64,000 bases of DNA, from NCBI GenBank assembly GCA_016713865.1, contig JADJOG010000047.1, positions 131,035-195,034 on the forward strand, given 5' to 3'. Position 1 is the first letter of the stretch. Each line of letters opens with the position of its first letter. This document shows, piece after piece, positions 7,238 through 16,498 of the stretch. The notes beneath the pieces are model-generated. The model saw only the letters and a program-made list of their open reading frames with translations, ran no database searches and was not told the origin of the DNA. The position numbers and the translations under genes were made by a program. Source of the DNA: Flavobacteriales bacterium (GTDB taxonomy: Bacteria > Bacteroidota > Bacteroidia > Flavobacteriales_F > PHOS-HE28).

Positions 7238-8476
7238 ATGGCCACTGTGAACCTCCTCGAGTCCTTCGGCGAATTCAAGGACATCAAGAACATCGACCGC
7301 GTAACCATGATGGGTATCATGGAGGACGTCTTCCGCAGCGTTGTGCTAAAACGCTTCGGCGAAGAAGCCAAGGTTGACATCATCATCAACCCCGATAAGG
7401 GCGACCTGGAAGTATGGTTGAACCGCGTGATCGTCGAGGACGGCTTCAGCGAGGACGACAACCTCGACATCGAGCTCACCGAGGCGCGCAAGATCGATCC
7501 CGACTTCGAAGTGGGAGAGGAAGTGAGCCAGGAGCTGAAGATCGAGGACTTCGGCCGCCGCAACATCCTTGCGCTGAAGCAGAACCTGCAAGGCCGCATC
7601 GTGGAGCTGGAGAAGGACCACCTCTACAACAAGTACAAAGAGCGCGTGGGCGAGATCATCGCCGGCGAGGTCTATCAGGTATGGAAGCGCGAGACCTTGA
7701 TCATCGACGACGAGGGCAACGAGTTGATCATGCCCAAGGACCAGCAGATCAAGACCGACTTCTTCAAGAAGGGCGATACCGTGCGCGCCGTGGTGTGGAA
7801 GGTGGAGATGATCAACAACAGCCCCAAGGTGATCCTGAGCCGCACGGCACCGGAATTCCTCGCGAAGCTGTTCGAGCAGGAGGTGCCCGAGGTGGCCGAT
7901 GGCCTGATCACCATCAAGCGCATCGTGCGCGAACCGGGCGAGCGCGCCAAGGTGGCGGTGGAGAGCTACGACGACCGCATCGATCCAGTGGGCGCGTGCG
8001 TGGGCATGAAGGGCAGCCGCATCCACGGCATCGTGCGTGAGCTGCGCAACGAGAACATCGATGTGATCAACTACACCGCCAACGAGCAGCTGCTGATCCA
8101 GCGCGCATTGAGCCCCGCCAAGATCGGCGACATCAAGCTCGACAACGAGCGCAAGCGCGCCGAGGTGTACATGAAGCCCGATCAGGTGGCGCTCGCCATC
8201 GGCAAGGGCGGCCACAACATCAAATTGGCTGGTCGCCTCACGGGCTTCGACATCGATGTGTACCGCGATACCGACGAAGTGACCGACGACGTGGCGCTGG
8301 ACGATTTCGCAGACGAGATCGACGAGTGGATTATTACCGAGCTGAAGAACATCGGCTGCGACACCGCGCGCAGCGTGCTCGACATCCCGGCGGAAGAATT
8401 GGTGCGCCGCACCGATCTGGAAGAAGAGACCATCAACGAGGTGCTGCGGATCCTCAAGAGCGAGCTGGAAGGATGA
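7238..8476 (+). CDS. nusA: transcription termination/antitermination protein NusA
   Basis: A 412-residue protein with the NusA order of domains. It has an N-terminal RNA-polymerase-binding domain (about 1-130), an S1 domain (about 135-205), KH domains with VGACVGMKGSRIHGIVREL (about 250-270) and AIGKGGHNIKLAGRLTG (about 325-342), and a short helix-hairpin-helix C-terminus. It binds nascent RNA and polymerase and modulates pausing, termination and antitermination. It lacks the paired acidic repeats of the E. coli protein, as expected outside Proteobacteria. It is co-transcribed with rimP and infB; the hairpin before rimP raises the possibility of feedback on its own operon. Confidence 0.96.
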   Translation: MATVNLLESFGEFKDIKNIDRVTMMGIMEDVFRSVVLKRFGEEAKVDIIINPDKGDLEVWLNRVIVEDGFSEDDNLDIELTEARKIDPDFEVGEEVSQELKIEDFGRRNILALKQNLQGRIVELEKDHLYNKYKERVGEIIAGEVYQVWKRETLIIDDEGNELIMPKDQQIKTDFFKKGDTVRAVVWKVEMINNSPKVILSRTAPEFLAKLFEQEVPEVADGLITIKRIVREPGERAKVAVESYDDRIDPVGACVGMKGSRIHGIVRELRNENIDVINYTANEQLLIQRALSPAKIGDIKLDNERKRAEVYMKPDQVALAIGKGGHNIKLAGRLTGFDIDVYRDTDEVTDDVALDDFADEIDEWIITELKNIGCDTARSVLDIPAEELVRRTDLEEETINEVLRILKSELEG

Positions 8477-8518
8477 GGCGCCTGCGAGTGCGGGGCGCGT
8501 GAACGATAAACCGAACAC

Positions 8519-11197
8519 ATGAGCGAAGCGACGGAGAAGGGCATACGATTAAGCAAGGCGGCCAGGGAATTCAACCAAGGCCTGCACACCGTCGTGGAGT
8601 TCCTCGAGAAGAAGGGCCACAAGGTGGAGAGCAACCCCAACGCCAAGATCGATGGGGCCCTCTATGAATTGCTGCAGGCCGAATTCGGCGCCGATAAGGA
8701 GACCAAGGCCAAGGCGCAGCAAACGGTTCAGCAGCGTCAAGAGCGCGAGACCATCACCCTGAACATCACCGCTGCGAAGCCCGAAGCCAAGGCCAAGCCA
8801 GAAGCGGCCGCGCCACCGCCACTGCCCCCCGTTGCGCCCGCAACACCTGTTGCGCCGGTGGAAGCACCCAGGTCCGCACCCGTCGCCGAGCCTGAAGTGA
8901 TCAAAGCCAAGGTTGAGAAAGCCGTTGGCCCCAAGGCCGTTGGCAAGATTGATCTGGACGCGCCGAAGAAGGCGGCCAAGAAGAAGAGCGAGCCCGAAAC
9001 AGCGGCGCCCGCAGCGCCCGAGCAATTGGCGCCTGCTGTTGCCCCCGCACCTGCACCACCAGCCGCACAAGAAGCACCCGTTGAGCCAGAGACCATCCGC
9101 GTGAACGTGGCCAAGCTGGCTGGCGTGAAGCAGATGGGCAAGATTGAATTGCCGGTGGAGAAAGAGCGTAAGCCCGCAGAGAGGCCCGACCTCGAGCGCG
9201 GCAAGCGCAAGCGCTTGGTGAAGCCAGGCCCCGTGAACGTGGATCGTGCCGTGCAGGCCGAGCAGCGCGCTGCCGCTAGCCGACCTGGCGAGCTGGACGA
9301 GAACGCTGTGAAGCGCAAGGTGAGTGAAACGCTCGCGCGCCTCACTGGCGGTAAGAGCCGTGGTGCCAAGATTCGCCGCGAGAAACGTGATCAGCGCGGT
9401 CGTCGCTTCGAAGAGGAGCAAGCAGCCAAGGAGTTGGCTGGCATGACACTGAAGGTCACTGAATTCGTGACTGCCAGCGAATTGGCGAGCATGATGAGCG
9501 TGCCCGTCACCGACATCATCAAAGCCTGCTTCGCGCTCGGCATGATGGTGAGCATCAACCAGCGGCTCGATGCCGAGACCCTCGCGGTGATCGCCGAGGA
9601 GTACGGCTTCAAAGTGGAATTCGTTGGCGCCGATGTGCAGCAGGAGATCCCAGAGGAGGCGGATGTGGATGAGCGGATCGCATCGCGTCCGCCCATCGTT
9701 ACCGTCATGGGCCACGTTGACCACGGTAAGACCTCCTTGCTCGATTACGTGCGCAAGGCCAACGTGATCGCGGGCGAGGCCGGCGGTATTACCCAGCACA
9801 TCGGGGCGTACAGCGTAGTGTTGCCCAGCGGCAAGCAGATCACCTTCCTTGATACCCCCGGTCACGAGGCTTTCACCGCTATGCGGGCACGTGGTGCGCA
9901 GGTCACCGACATCGCGATCATCGTGATCGCCGCGGACGATAGCGTGATGCCCCAGACGCGCGAGGCCATCAACCACGCCCAGGCTGCTGGCGTGCCCATG
10001 GTCTTCGCCTTCAACAAGATGGATAAGCCCGGCGCCAATGCCGAGAAGATCCGCGAGGAGCTCTCGCAGATGAACATCCTTGTGGAAGAGTGGGGAGGTA
10101 AATTCCAGACACAGGAGATCAGCGCGAAGAAGGGCATGGGTGTCGATCAGCTCTTGGAGAAGGTGCTGCTCGAAGCCGAATTGCTCGACCTGAAAGCCGA
10201 TCCCGGCAAGCGCGCTCACGGCGTGGTGATCGAGAGCACGCTCGAGCAAGGCCGCGGTTATGTGACCACCTTGCTCGTCGATGCCGGAACGCTTCGCAAA
10301 GGCGACATCCTGCTCGCTGGCCAGTTCAGCGGCCGCGTGCGCAACATGTTCAACGAGCGCGGGCAGCAAGTACCCGAAGCGCCGCCTTCAACACCGGTTA
10401 GCATCCTCGGCCTCGATGGTGCGCCTAACGCCGGCGACACCTTCCAGGTGTTCGAGGATGAGCGCGACGCGCGCGCCATCGCCACGCGCCGCCAGCAATT
10501 GCAGCGCGAACAGGGCATCCGCACGCACAAGCACATCACGCTCGACGAGATCGGCCGACGCCTCGCCATCGGCGACTTCAAGGAGCTCAACCTCATCGTC
10601 AAGGGCGACGTGGACGGCTCGGTGGAAGCACTCACCGATTCGTTGCTGAAGCTGAGCACGGAGCAGATCAAGGTGAATGTGATCCACAAGGCCGTGGGCC
10701 CCATTGCCGAAAGCGATGTGCTGCTCGCCACGGCGTCGAACGCCATCATCGTCGGCTTCCAAGTGCGCCCTACGCCAGGTGCGCGCAAACTGGCCGAGGC
10801 CGAAGAGATCGACATCCGTCTCTACTCCATCATCTACAACGCCATCGAAGAGATCAAGCAGGCCATGGAAGGCATGCTGGCGCCCAAGGAGGTGGAGAAG
10901 ATCACCGGTACGGCCGAAGTGCGCGAGACCTTCAAGATCAGCAAGGTGGGCACTGTGGCCGGCTGCTTTGTGCTCGATGGCAAGATCGAGCGCAAGAACA
11001 AGGTGCGCCTCATCCGCGATGGCATCGTGGTTTACACCGGCGACCTCAACGAGCTCAAGCGCTTCAAGGACGATGTGAAGGAGGTGAGCCACGGCTACGA
11101 GTGCGGCCTCTCCATCAAGAACTTCAACGATATCAAGGTCGGCGACAACGTCGAGGCCTTCACGATCGAAGAGGTGAAGCGGACCTTGGGGGAGTAG
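8519..11197 (+). CDS. infB: translation initiation factor IF-2
   Basis: An 892-residue protein. The first 60 or so residues form the IF2 N-terminal domain (RLSKAAREFNQGLHTVVEF), then come about 230 residues of Ala/Pro/Lys-rich linker. A second N-domain precedes the GTPase domain, which starts near residue 390 with VMGHVDHGKTSLLD (G1), DTPGHEAF (G3), NKMD (G4) and SAKKG (G5). Domains II-IV follow to the C-terminus. IF2 places initiator tRNA on the ribosome. The length is normal for Bacteroidota. The stop is TAG, and a hairpin shared with the convergent SPOR gene lies just after it. Confidence 0.97.
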   Translation: MSEATEKGIRLSKAAREFNQGLHTVVEFLEKKGHKVESNPNAKIDGALYELLQAEFGADKETKAKAQQTVQQRQERETITLNITAAKPEAKAKPEAAAPPPLPPVAPATPVAPVEAPRSAPVAEPEVIKAKVEKAVGPKAVGKIDLDAPKKAAKKKSEPETAAPAAPEQLAPAVAPAPAPPAAQEAPVEPETIRVNVAKLAGVKQMGKIELPVEKERKPAERPDLERGKRKRLVKPGPVNVDRAVQAEQRAAASRPGELDENAVKRKVSETLARLTGGKSRGAKIRREKRDQRGRRFEEEQAAKELAGMTLKVTEFVTASELASMMSVPVTDIIKACFALGMMVSINQRLDAETLAVIAEEYGFKVEFVGADVQQEIPEEADVDERIASRPPIVTVMGHVDHGKTSLLDYVRKANVIAGEAGGITQHIGAYSVVLPSGKQITFLDTPGHEAFTAMRARGAQVTDIAIIVIAADDSVMPQTREAINHAQAAGVPMVFAFNKMDKPGANAEKIREELSQMNILVEEWGGKFQTQEISAKKGMGVDQLLEKVLLEAELLDLKADPGKRAHGVVIESTLEQGRGYVTTLLVDAGTLRKGDILLAGQFSGRVRNMFNERGQQVPEAPPSTPVSILGLDGAPNAGDTFQVFEDERDARAIATRRQQLQREQGIRTHKHITLDEIGRRLAIGDFKELNLIVKGDVDGSVEALTDSLLKLSTEQIKVNVIHKAVGPIAESDVLLATASNAIIVGFQVRPTPGARKLAEAEEIDIRLYSIIYNAIEEIKQAMEGMLAPKEVEKITGTAEVRETFKISKVGTVAGCFVLDGKIERKNKVRLIRDGIVVYTGDLNELKRFKDDVKEVSHGYECGLSIKNFNDIKVGDNVEAFTIEEVKRTLGE

Positions 11198-11212
11198 CGA
11201 TCAGGAATCAGT

Positions 11213-11238
11213 GATCAGCAATACCCTGATTGCTGATC
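11213..11238. terminator. hairpin between convergent infB and SPOR gene
   Basis: GATCAGCAAT and ATTGCTGATC form a perfect 10-bp stem with a 6-base loop (ACCCTG). It sits between the infB stop (11197) and the SPOR-gene stop (11240). There is no T tract on either side, so it may be a bidirectional terminator or an RNA-stabilising hairpin. Confidence 0.55.
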
Positions 11239-11239
11239 G

Positions 11240-11728
11240 CTAATTCCCCACCCTTGGCATTTCAATCTCGTCGGGCACGATATAGCAGCCGGGATAGATC
11301 GGCTTCAGATCGCGCAGGAGCCGCTCGGCTTCGAGCCTCGTGCGCAGATCGCCTACACGCAGCCTCCAGTTCGGGGCGAGCCAGCTTTGGTAAGCCGCGG
11401 ATTCGGGGTTCTTCTGCAAATACATGCGCTTCATATCCTCCGCAGCCTTGCGTTCGCTGCCCAGGTAGATCTGCACCCGGAATCCGTGTTGAGCATGCTT
11501 AGTGGTGCCGTATTGCTCCATCAGCCGCTCCACTTTCGGGTCGGCATGAACCACCACTCGGCCTTGGCCTTTGACGTTTACCGACGGAGTGTCGGTCTCT
11601 TGGCGCGAAGCCGAATACGACTCGAAATACCGGGGCGGGGTCTGTTGGCCCCATGACCGGGAGCCGATTGCTGCAAGAAAAAGGAGGAGGGTGATTGTTC
11701 GCACGGTGCGGCGCAGGGCGAATAGCAT
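11240..11728 (-). CDS. SPOR domain-containing secreted protein
   Basis: A 162-residue protein beginning MLFALRRTVRTITLLLFLAA and ending its signal peptide near SRSWGQ. The frame is open further upstream, but only this start puts a signal sequence at the N-terminus. The C-terminal 75 residues (GFRVQIYLGSERKAAEDMK ... LRVGDLRTRLEAERLLRDL) match the SPOR domain, which binds glycan strands lacking stem peptides at division sites. This location, between infB and the alternative complex III genes, is common for a SPOR gene in Flavobacteriia as I recall. The role in cell-wall or division processes is inferred from the domain only. Confidence 0.85.
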   Translation of the reverse strand: MLFALRRTVRTITLLLFLAAIGSRSWGQQTPPRYFESYSASRQETDTPSVNVKGQGRVVVHADPKVERLMEQYGTTKHAQHGFRVQIYLGSERKAAEDMKRMYLQKNPESAAYQSWLAPNWRLRVGDLRTRLEAERLLRDLKPIYPGCYIVPDEIEMPRVGN

Positions 11729-11884
11729 GCCCGGCGCAAAGCTCGCGATTGACGCGGTGTTTCGGATGTGCGGGTGACCGGTTCGCTGCTCAAATGAGCC
11801 ATTGTGATTGTTTAGAACGCATCTAAATAAAGACACTAACATGGCAAGGTGGTAAGTGCTCCTTCCGTCATAAAAGTCCCCGTT

Positions 11885-11892
11885 TATTTTTG
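11885..11892 (+). promoter_or_regulatory. -7 box TATTTTTG upstream of the act-cox operon
   Basis: TATTTTTG is a perfect match to TAnnTTTG and lies 20 bases before the first possible ATG of actA (11913). It is the only good box in the 184-base gap between the divergent SPOR gene and actA. No clear -33 TTG was found. Confidence 0.5.
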
Positions 11893-11912
11893 CCGCCGTC
11901 TTAAAAGGGCCT

Positions 11913-13259
11913 TTGCCCATAATCCCTCCGGAATGCCGCTTCCAGCTTGTCTTTCACGACGTTCCAAAGGGTCCATCCGCATCGCACTCGCTTTTTCTCC
12001 TCTCGCTGAGCTTCTCTGCAGGCTATGCGCAGGCCGATCCTGCGCTCATGGCCCAAGGGGAGAAGCTCTTCAAGGGCAATTGCGCCAGTTGCCATAAGGT
12101 GGACGCCAAGTTGACCGGTCCTGCCCTGAAAGGCGTGAAGGCCAAATGGGAAGGCAAAGGCGACATCTACGCATGGGTGAAGAATAGCCAGGCCTACTTG
12201 AAGACCGGCAACCCCATGGCAACGGCCATTTGGGAGGAGTACAAGCCTACCATCATGACCCCGGTTGCCCTCTCGAACGAGGAGATCGATGCGGTCTTCC
12301 ATTACGTGGACAATTGGGCGCCACCCGTTGCTAAAGTGGTGGACAATGGTCCAGCTGCACCGACTGATGAAGGCTCCAACAACTGGCTTTGGCTGTTGGT
12401 GTTGGCACTGCTCTTCTTGGTGGTTGGCCTATCGTTGAGCGGCGTGAAGCGCAGCTTGGCCAACGCCGTGAACGAAGCCGAAGGTCACGGTCCGCTTCCA
12501 GAAACCACACGTATGCAGACCGTCCGCGCTTGGATGTGGGAGCACAAGGTGTTCACCAGCTTCCTTGGGCTATTTCTAGTGGTGTGGGTGATTCTGCAAC
12601 TGTGGGATGCCGCATGGGTGATCGGGGTGTATGGCGGCGACGAAGTGCCTCATTACAAGCCCGAGCAGCCAATCCTCTTCAACCACACGCTGCACGCGGG
12701 CAAGGCCGATAAAGGCAATCTTGCCAGCAACGGCCAGTATTGCCACAGCAGCGCCGAGAAGAGCAAGCATGCCGGTATTCCAAGCACCAACGTTTGCAGG
12801 AACGGCCATAAGGCGGTGAACGCCGGTCGTTCGGAGGCGGGCACCAAGGAGATACAGAAGATTTACGCCCACGCGGGCTGGGACCCCGATAAGGGCGCCT
12901 ACACTGGTAAGGAAGAGCCTGTGCGTTGGGTGAAGGTGCATAACCTGCCCGACCACGCCTACTTCAACCACGCACAGCACGTGGCCGTGGGCAAGATTGA
13001 ATGCCAGACCTGCCACGGTCCTATCGACGAGAAGATGGATGTGGCCGAGCAATGGGCACCGCTCACCATGGGCTGGTGCATCGACTGCCACAACAAGACT
13101 GAGGTGAAGATGGCCGGTAACGGCTACTATGATGAAGTGATGGCCCGCCTGAAAGGCGACGAGAAGCTGGGCCACCATGAACTGAAGCAGTACCTGGAGG
13201 ACGGCAAGATCACCGTGAAGGAGCTTGGCGGCTGGGAATGCGCCAAGTGCCACTACTAA
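11913..13259 (+). CDS. actA: alternative complex III subunit ActA (multihaem cytochrome, with fused N-terminal monohaem domain)
   Basis: A 448-residue protein. After a hydrophobic leader there is a monohaem domain (CASCH, residues 57-61), two membrane segments (about 157-176 and 213-240) and the ActA multihaem domain. The latter should carry five CxxCH motifs, but only three are intact: CQTCH (364), CIDCH (389) and CAKCH (443). The two expected in between read GQYCH (274) and CRNGH (295); each has one cysteine replaced by glycine (GGC). ActA relays electrons from quinol oxidation to downstream acceptors. The N-terminus is unsettled: a one-base change in the T run near 11994 would join the leader to an alternative frame starting at 11932. 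Confidence 0.9.
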   Translation: MPIIPPECRFQLVFHDVPKGPSASHSLFLLSLSFSAGYAQADPALMAQGEKLFKGNCASCHKVDAKLTGPALKGVKAKWEGKGDIYAWVKNSQAYLKTGNPMATAIWEEYKPTIMTPVALSNEEIDAVFHYVDNWAPPVAKVVDNGPAAPTDEGSNNWLWLLVLALLFLVVGLSLSGVKRSLANAVNEAEGHGPLPETTRMQTVRAWMWEHKVFTSFLGLFLVVWVILQLWDAAWVIGVYGGDEVPHYKPEQPILFNHTLHAGKADKGNLASNGQYCHSSAEKSKHAGIPSTNVCRNGHKAVNAGRSEAGTKEIQKIYAHAGWDPDKGAYTGKEEPVRWVKVHNLPDHAYFNHAQHVAVGKIECQTCHGPIDEKMDVAEQWAPLTMGWCIDCHNKTEVKMAGNGYYDEVMARLKGDEKLGHHELKQYLEDGKITVKELGGWECAKCHY

Positions 13260-13274
13260 GAACACGCGCGCACG

Positions 13275-16200
13275 ATGTCGAGCAAGAAGCAGTACTGGAT
13301 GGACGCGGCCGACCTGCGTCAGGACCCCGAGGCGATGAAGGCCCGCGAGGCCGAGTTCGCCACGCCCATGGCCATCGACCAGGTTCTGGGTGATAGCAAC
13401 CTGCAAGGCGCCAATACCAACCGCCGCGACTTCCTCAAGTTCTTGGGCTTCTCCCTGGGCGCCGCAACATTGGCCGCCTGCGAGACCCCGGTGGTGAAGT
13501 GCATTCCTTATGTGAGCAAGCCCGAGGAGATCACCCCGGGCGTTGCCAATTGGTACGCCAGCACCTTCTACGATGGGCAGGATTTCGCCAGCATCCTGGT
13601 GAAGACCCGCGAGGGGCGCCCAATCCACGTGAAGGGCAACCCGCGCTTCGGCATCAACCGCAACCCTTCGCTCGACAAGGGCGTGGTGAACGCACGGATC
13701 AACAGCTCGGTGCTCTCGCTCTATGATGGCGAGCGCCTGAAGGGCCCGCGCAAGCGCAATGAGGGCAAGCTTGTTGGCACCAAGTGGAGCGAGGCAGATA
13801 GCGCCATCGATGCGGGCCTCACCGCAGCGAGCGCCGCCGGTAAGCGCATCGTGGTGCTCACCAATACCATCATCAGCCCCAGCACGCGCGCAGCGGTGGC
13901 CGCTCTCAAGGCCAAGCACGCCACGGTGGAGCATGTGCAGTACGACACCATCAGCTACAGCGGTGTCACCAACGCGAATCTCAAGAGCTTCGGCAAGCGG
14001 GTGTTCCCCAGCTACGATTTCACCAAGGCCGATGTGGTGGTGAGCGTGGATGCCGACTTCCTCAGCAGCTGGGGCAGCAGCAACGAGTACCAGTGGCAAT
14101 ACGCCACCCGCCGCAACCCCGATGGCGCCATGAACCGCCACATCCAGGTGGAAGCGCGCATGAGCCTCAGCGGCGCCAACGCCGACCAGCGCGTGATGGT
14201 GAAGCCCAGCGAGGTGCCCCTCGCGGTGATTGCGCTGCACGATGCCATCGCGAGCAAGGCTGGCGCGGCTAACGTTGGCGGCGGCTTGAGCAACGAATCC
14301 TTGAAGCATGCTGCCAACGAGCTCTGGTCCGCGAAGGGCCGGGCATTGGTAGTCTGCGGAAGCAATGACGAAGGCACCCAGGTGCTGGTGAACAGTATCA
14401 ACAGCATGCTCGGCAGCTATGGCAGCACCATCGATCTGGATAACCACACCTGGTTCTTCCAAGGAGACGATGCCGCCGTTGCGCAGCTGGTGAAGGACAT
14501 GAATGCGGGTGCGGTTGGCGCCTTGCTCATCGCCGGTGTGAACCCTGCCTACAGCCTGCCCAACGCGAGCGAGTTCAAGAGCGGTCTGGAAAAGGTGGGC
14601 CTGAGCGTGAGCTTCAGCCGCTATGCCGACGAGACCGCTAGCCTTTGCGGCTGGGTGTGCCCTGATCACCATTATTTGGAAGCATGGGGCGATTACATGC
14701 CCAAGAACGGTCAGTATGCGTTGCAGCAGCCTGCAATCAATAAGATGTTCGATACACGCGCTTGGCAAGGCAGCGTGCTCAAGTGGAGCGGAAGCGATGT
14801 GAAGTGGGCCGACTTCATCACGGAAACCTGGCAGCAGAATCTCGCGGCCCATGGCGGCGGCGATTTCGCCTCGGTGTGGAATCAGAGTCTGCACGACGGT
14901 GTTCTCGTATCGCACGCGATACCTGCTACGGCCGCCTCCTTCGCTGGCGACATTTCTGCCGCAGGCGCTGCTGCTAAGCAAGCCGCCAGCGGGGCAGGGG
15001 AGTGGGAACTCAGCCTCTACACCACCGAAGCCATCGGCGACGGCCAGCATGCCAACAACCCTTGGCTGCAGGAGATGCCCGATCCGCTCACCAAGATCAC
15101 GTGGGACAACTACGTGTGCATGAGCTTCGCCGATGTGCGCAAGCTGGGCCTGCCCGACTACTTGGGTGAGCAGAGCCCTGCGGGCGTAGTGAGTGTGAAG
15201 GTGGGAGAAACCGAATTGAAGCTGCCGGTGGTGCCAAGCCCCGGACAGGCCGAAGGCACCATCGCCATCGCGCTCGGCTACGGTCGCGGCGCGAACGGAG
15301 AGAGAGTGGGCAAGGCCGCCGTGGTCACCGATCACAACGGCGAACGCAAGCCTGTTGGACAGAACGCCTATCCGCTCGCCAGCCTGAAGAACGGTGCGGT
15401 GAGCTACGATGCGCTGAACGTGAGCGTGTCGGCCACGGGTGCCACCTACCCGATCGCCATCACGCAGACGCACCTCACGCACATGGACCGCCACAGCGTG
15501 GTGAAGGAGACCTCCTTCGCGACGTACAAGGCGGGCGACAAGGAAGCCTACAACAAGTCCCACACGTTGGCTGTGCATGAGGACGTGAACGAGGACGGCA
15601 TCATCGACTCGCGCGACCGCAAGCCTGTTGCCGCATTCGACCTGTGGGCCGAGCATCCGGTGGAAGGCGTTGGTCACCGCTGGGGCCTCAGCATCGACCT
15701 GAACAGCTGCATCGGTTGCGGTGCCTGCATCACGGCCTGCAACAGCGAGAACAACATCCCGGTGGTGGGCAAGGACGAGGTGCGCCGCAGCCGCGAGATG
15801 CACTGGCTCCGCATCGACCGCTACTTCAGCAGCGATACCAAGTGGGAGGCAGGCCGTGAGGCCGGTGAGAGCAAGATCAGCCTCTACACCAAGATGGAGG
15901 AGCCGAGCGCTTCGCCGAGCGTGTTCTTCATGCCGGTGATGTGCCAGCATTGCAACCACGCGCCTTGCGAGACGGTTTGCCCGGTGGCCGCCACCACGCA
16001 CAGCAACGAGGGCCTCAACCAGATGGCCTACAACCGTTGCATCGGCACGCGCTATTGCGCGAACAACTGCCCTTACAAGGTGCGCCGCTTCAACTGGTTC
16101 AACTACGTGACCGACAAGTTCTCCGAGGTGAACCCGGCATGGGACGATCTGGGCCGCATGGTGCTGAACCCCGACGTGACCGTGCGTGCGCGCGGCGTGA

Positions 16201-16481
16201 TCGAGAAGTGCAGCATGTGCGTGCAGAGCATTCAGGCCGGTAAGCTGAAGGCAAAGAAGGAAGGCCGCCCAGTGAAAGATGGCGACATCGAGACCGCGTG
16301 CAGCGCTGCTTGCGGCACGGGCGCCATCATCTTCGGCGATCTGAATGACACGAACAGCAAGGCCCGTAAGCTCGTCGAGACCGACCGTGCCTACCATGCG
16401 CTCGAGGAGATCGGCGTGAAGCCCAATGTGAGCTACCTGGTGAAGGTGCGCAACACGGAGGAAGAAGCACACCACGCCTAA
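13275..16481 (+). CDS. actB: alternative complex III subunit ActB (molybdopterin-oxidoreductase-like fused to iron-sulfur subunit)
   Basis: A 1068-residue protein. A Tat-type signal, NRRDFLKFLGFSLGAATLAA, begins near residue 51, inside an N-terminal extension, as in the family. The large first part resembles molybdopterin oxidoreductases but in characterised ActB proteins carries no molybdenum cofactor. The C-terminal quarter is a ferredoxin-like subunit with CIGCGACITAC, CQHCNHAPCETVCPV, CIGTRYCANNCPY and a final CSMC...C...C set, consistent with three 4Fe-4S and one 3Fe-4S clusters. It works at the periplasmic face with ActA and ActC. In the last cluster the usual CPTGA reads CGTGA. It follows actA by 15 bases. 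Confidence 0.95.
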   Translation: MSSKKQYWMDAADLRQDPEAMKAREAEFATPMAIDQVLGDSNLQGANTNRRDFLKFLGFSLGAATLAACETPVVKCIPYVSKPEEITPGVANWYASTFYDGQDFASILVKTREGRPIHVKGNPRFGINRNPSLDKGVVNARINSSVLSLYDGERLKGPRKRNEGKLVGTKWSEADSAIDAGLTAASAAGKRIVVLTNTIISPSTRAAVAALKAKHATVEHVQYDTISYSGVTNANLKSFGKRVFPSYDFTKADVVVSVDADFLSSWGSSNEYQWQYATRRNPDGAMNRHIQVEARMSLSGANADQRVMVKPSEVPLAVIALHDAIASKAGAANVGGGLSNESLKHAANELWSAKGRALVVCGSNDEGTQVLVNSINSMLGSYGSTIDLDNHTWFFQGDDAAVAQLVKDMNAGAVGALLIAGVNPAYSLPNASEFKSGLEKVGLSVSFSRYADETASLCGWVCPDHHYLEAWGDYMPKNGQYALQQPAINKMFDTRAWQGSVLKWSGSDVKWADFITETWQQNLAAHGGGDFASVWNQSLHDGVLVSHAIPATAASFAGDISAAGAAAKQAASGAGEWELSLYTTEAIGDGQHANNPWLQEMPDPLTKITWDNYVCMSFADVRKLGLPDYLGEQSPAGVVSVKVGETELKLPVVPSPGQAEGTIAIALGYGRGANGERVGKAAVVTDHNGERKPVGQNAYPLASLKNGAVSYDALNVSVSATGATYPIAITQTHLTHMDRHSVVKETSFATYKAGDKEAYNKSHTLAVHEDVNEDGIIDSRDRKPVAAFDLWAEHPVEGVGHRWGLSIDLNSCIGCGACITACNSENNIPVVGKDEVRRSREMHWLRIDRYFSSDTKWEAGREAGESKISLYTKMEEPSASPSVFFMPVMCQHCNHAPCETVCPVAATTHSNEGLNQMAYNRCIGTRYCANNCPYKVRRFNWFNYVTDKFSEVNPAWDDLGRMVLNPDVTVRARGVIEKCSMCVQSIQAGKLKAKKEGRPVKDGDIETACSAACGTGAIIFGDLNDTNSKARKLVETDRAYHALEEIGVKPNVSYLVKVRNTEEEAHHA

Positions 16482-16498
16482 GGAAAAGACCCGGAACC

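Noticed and set aside
12576..16475. A 1299-codon open frame on the minus strand opposite actA-actB
   Set aside because: It is antisense to strongly conserved genes, has no domain or motif, and is a by-product of high GC at codon third positions. Similar long shadows oppose infB, sprA and the penicillin-binding protein gene.
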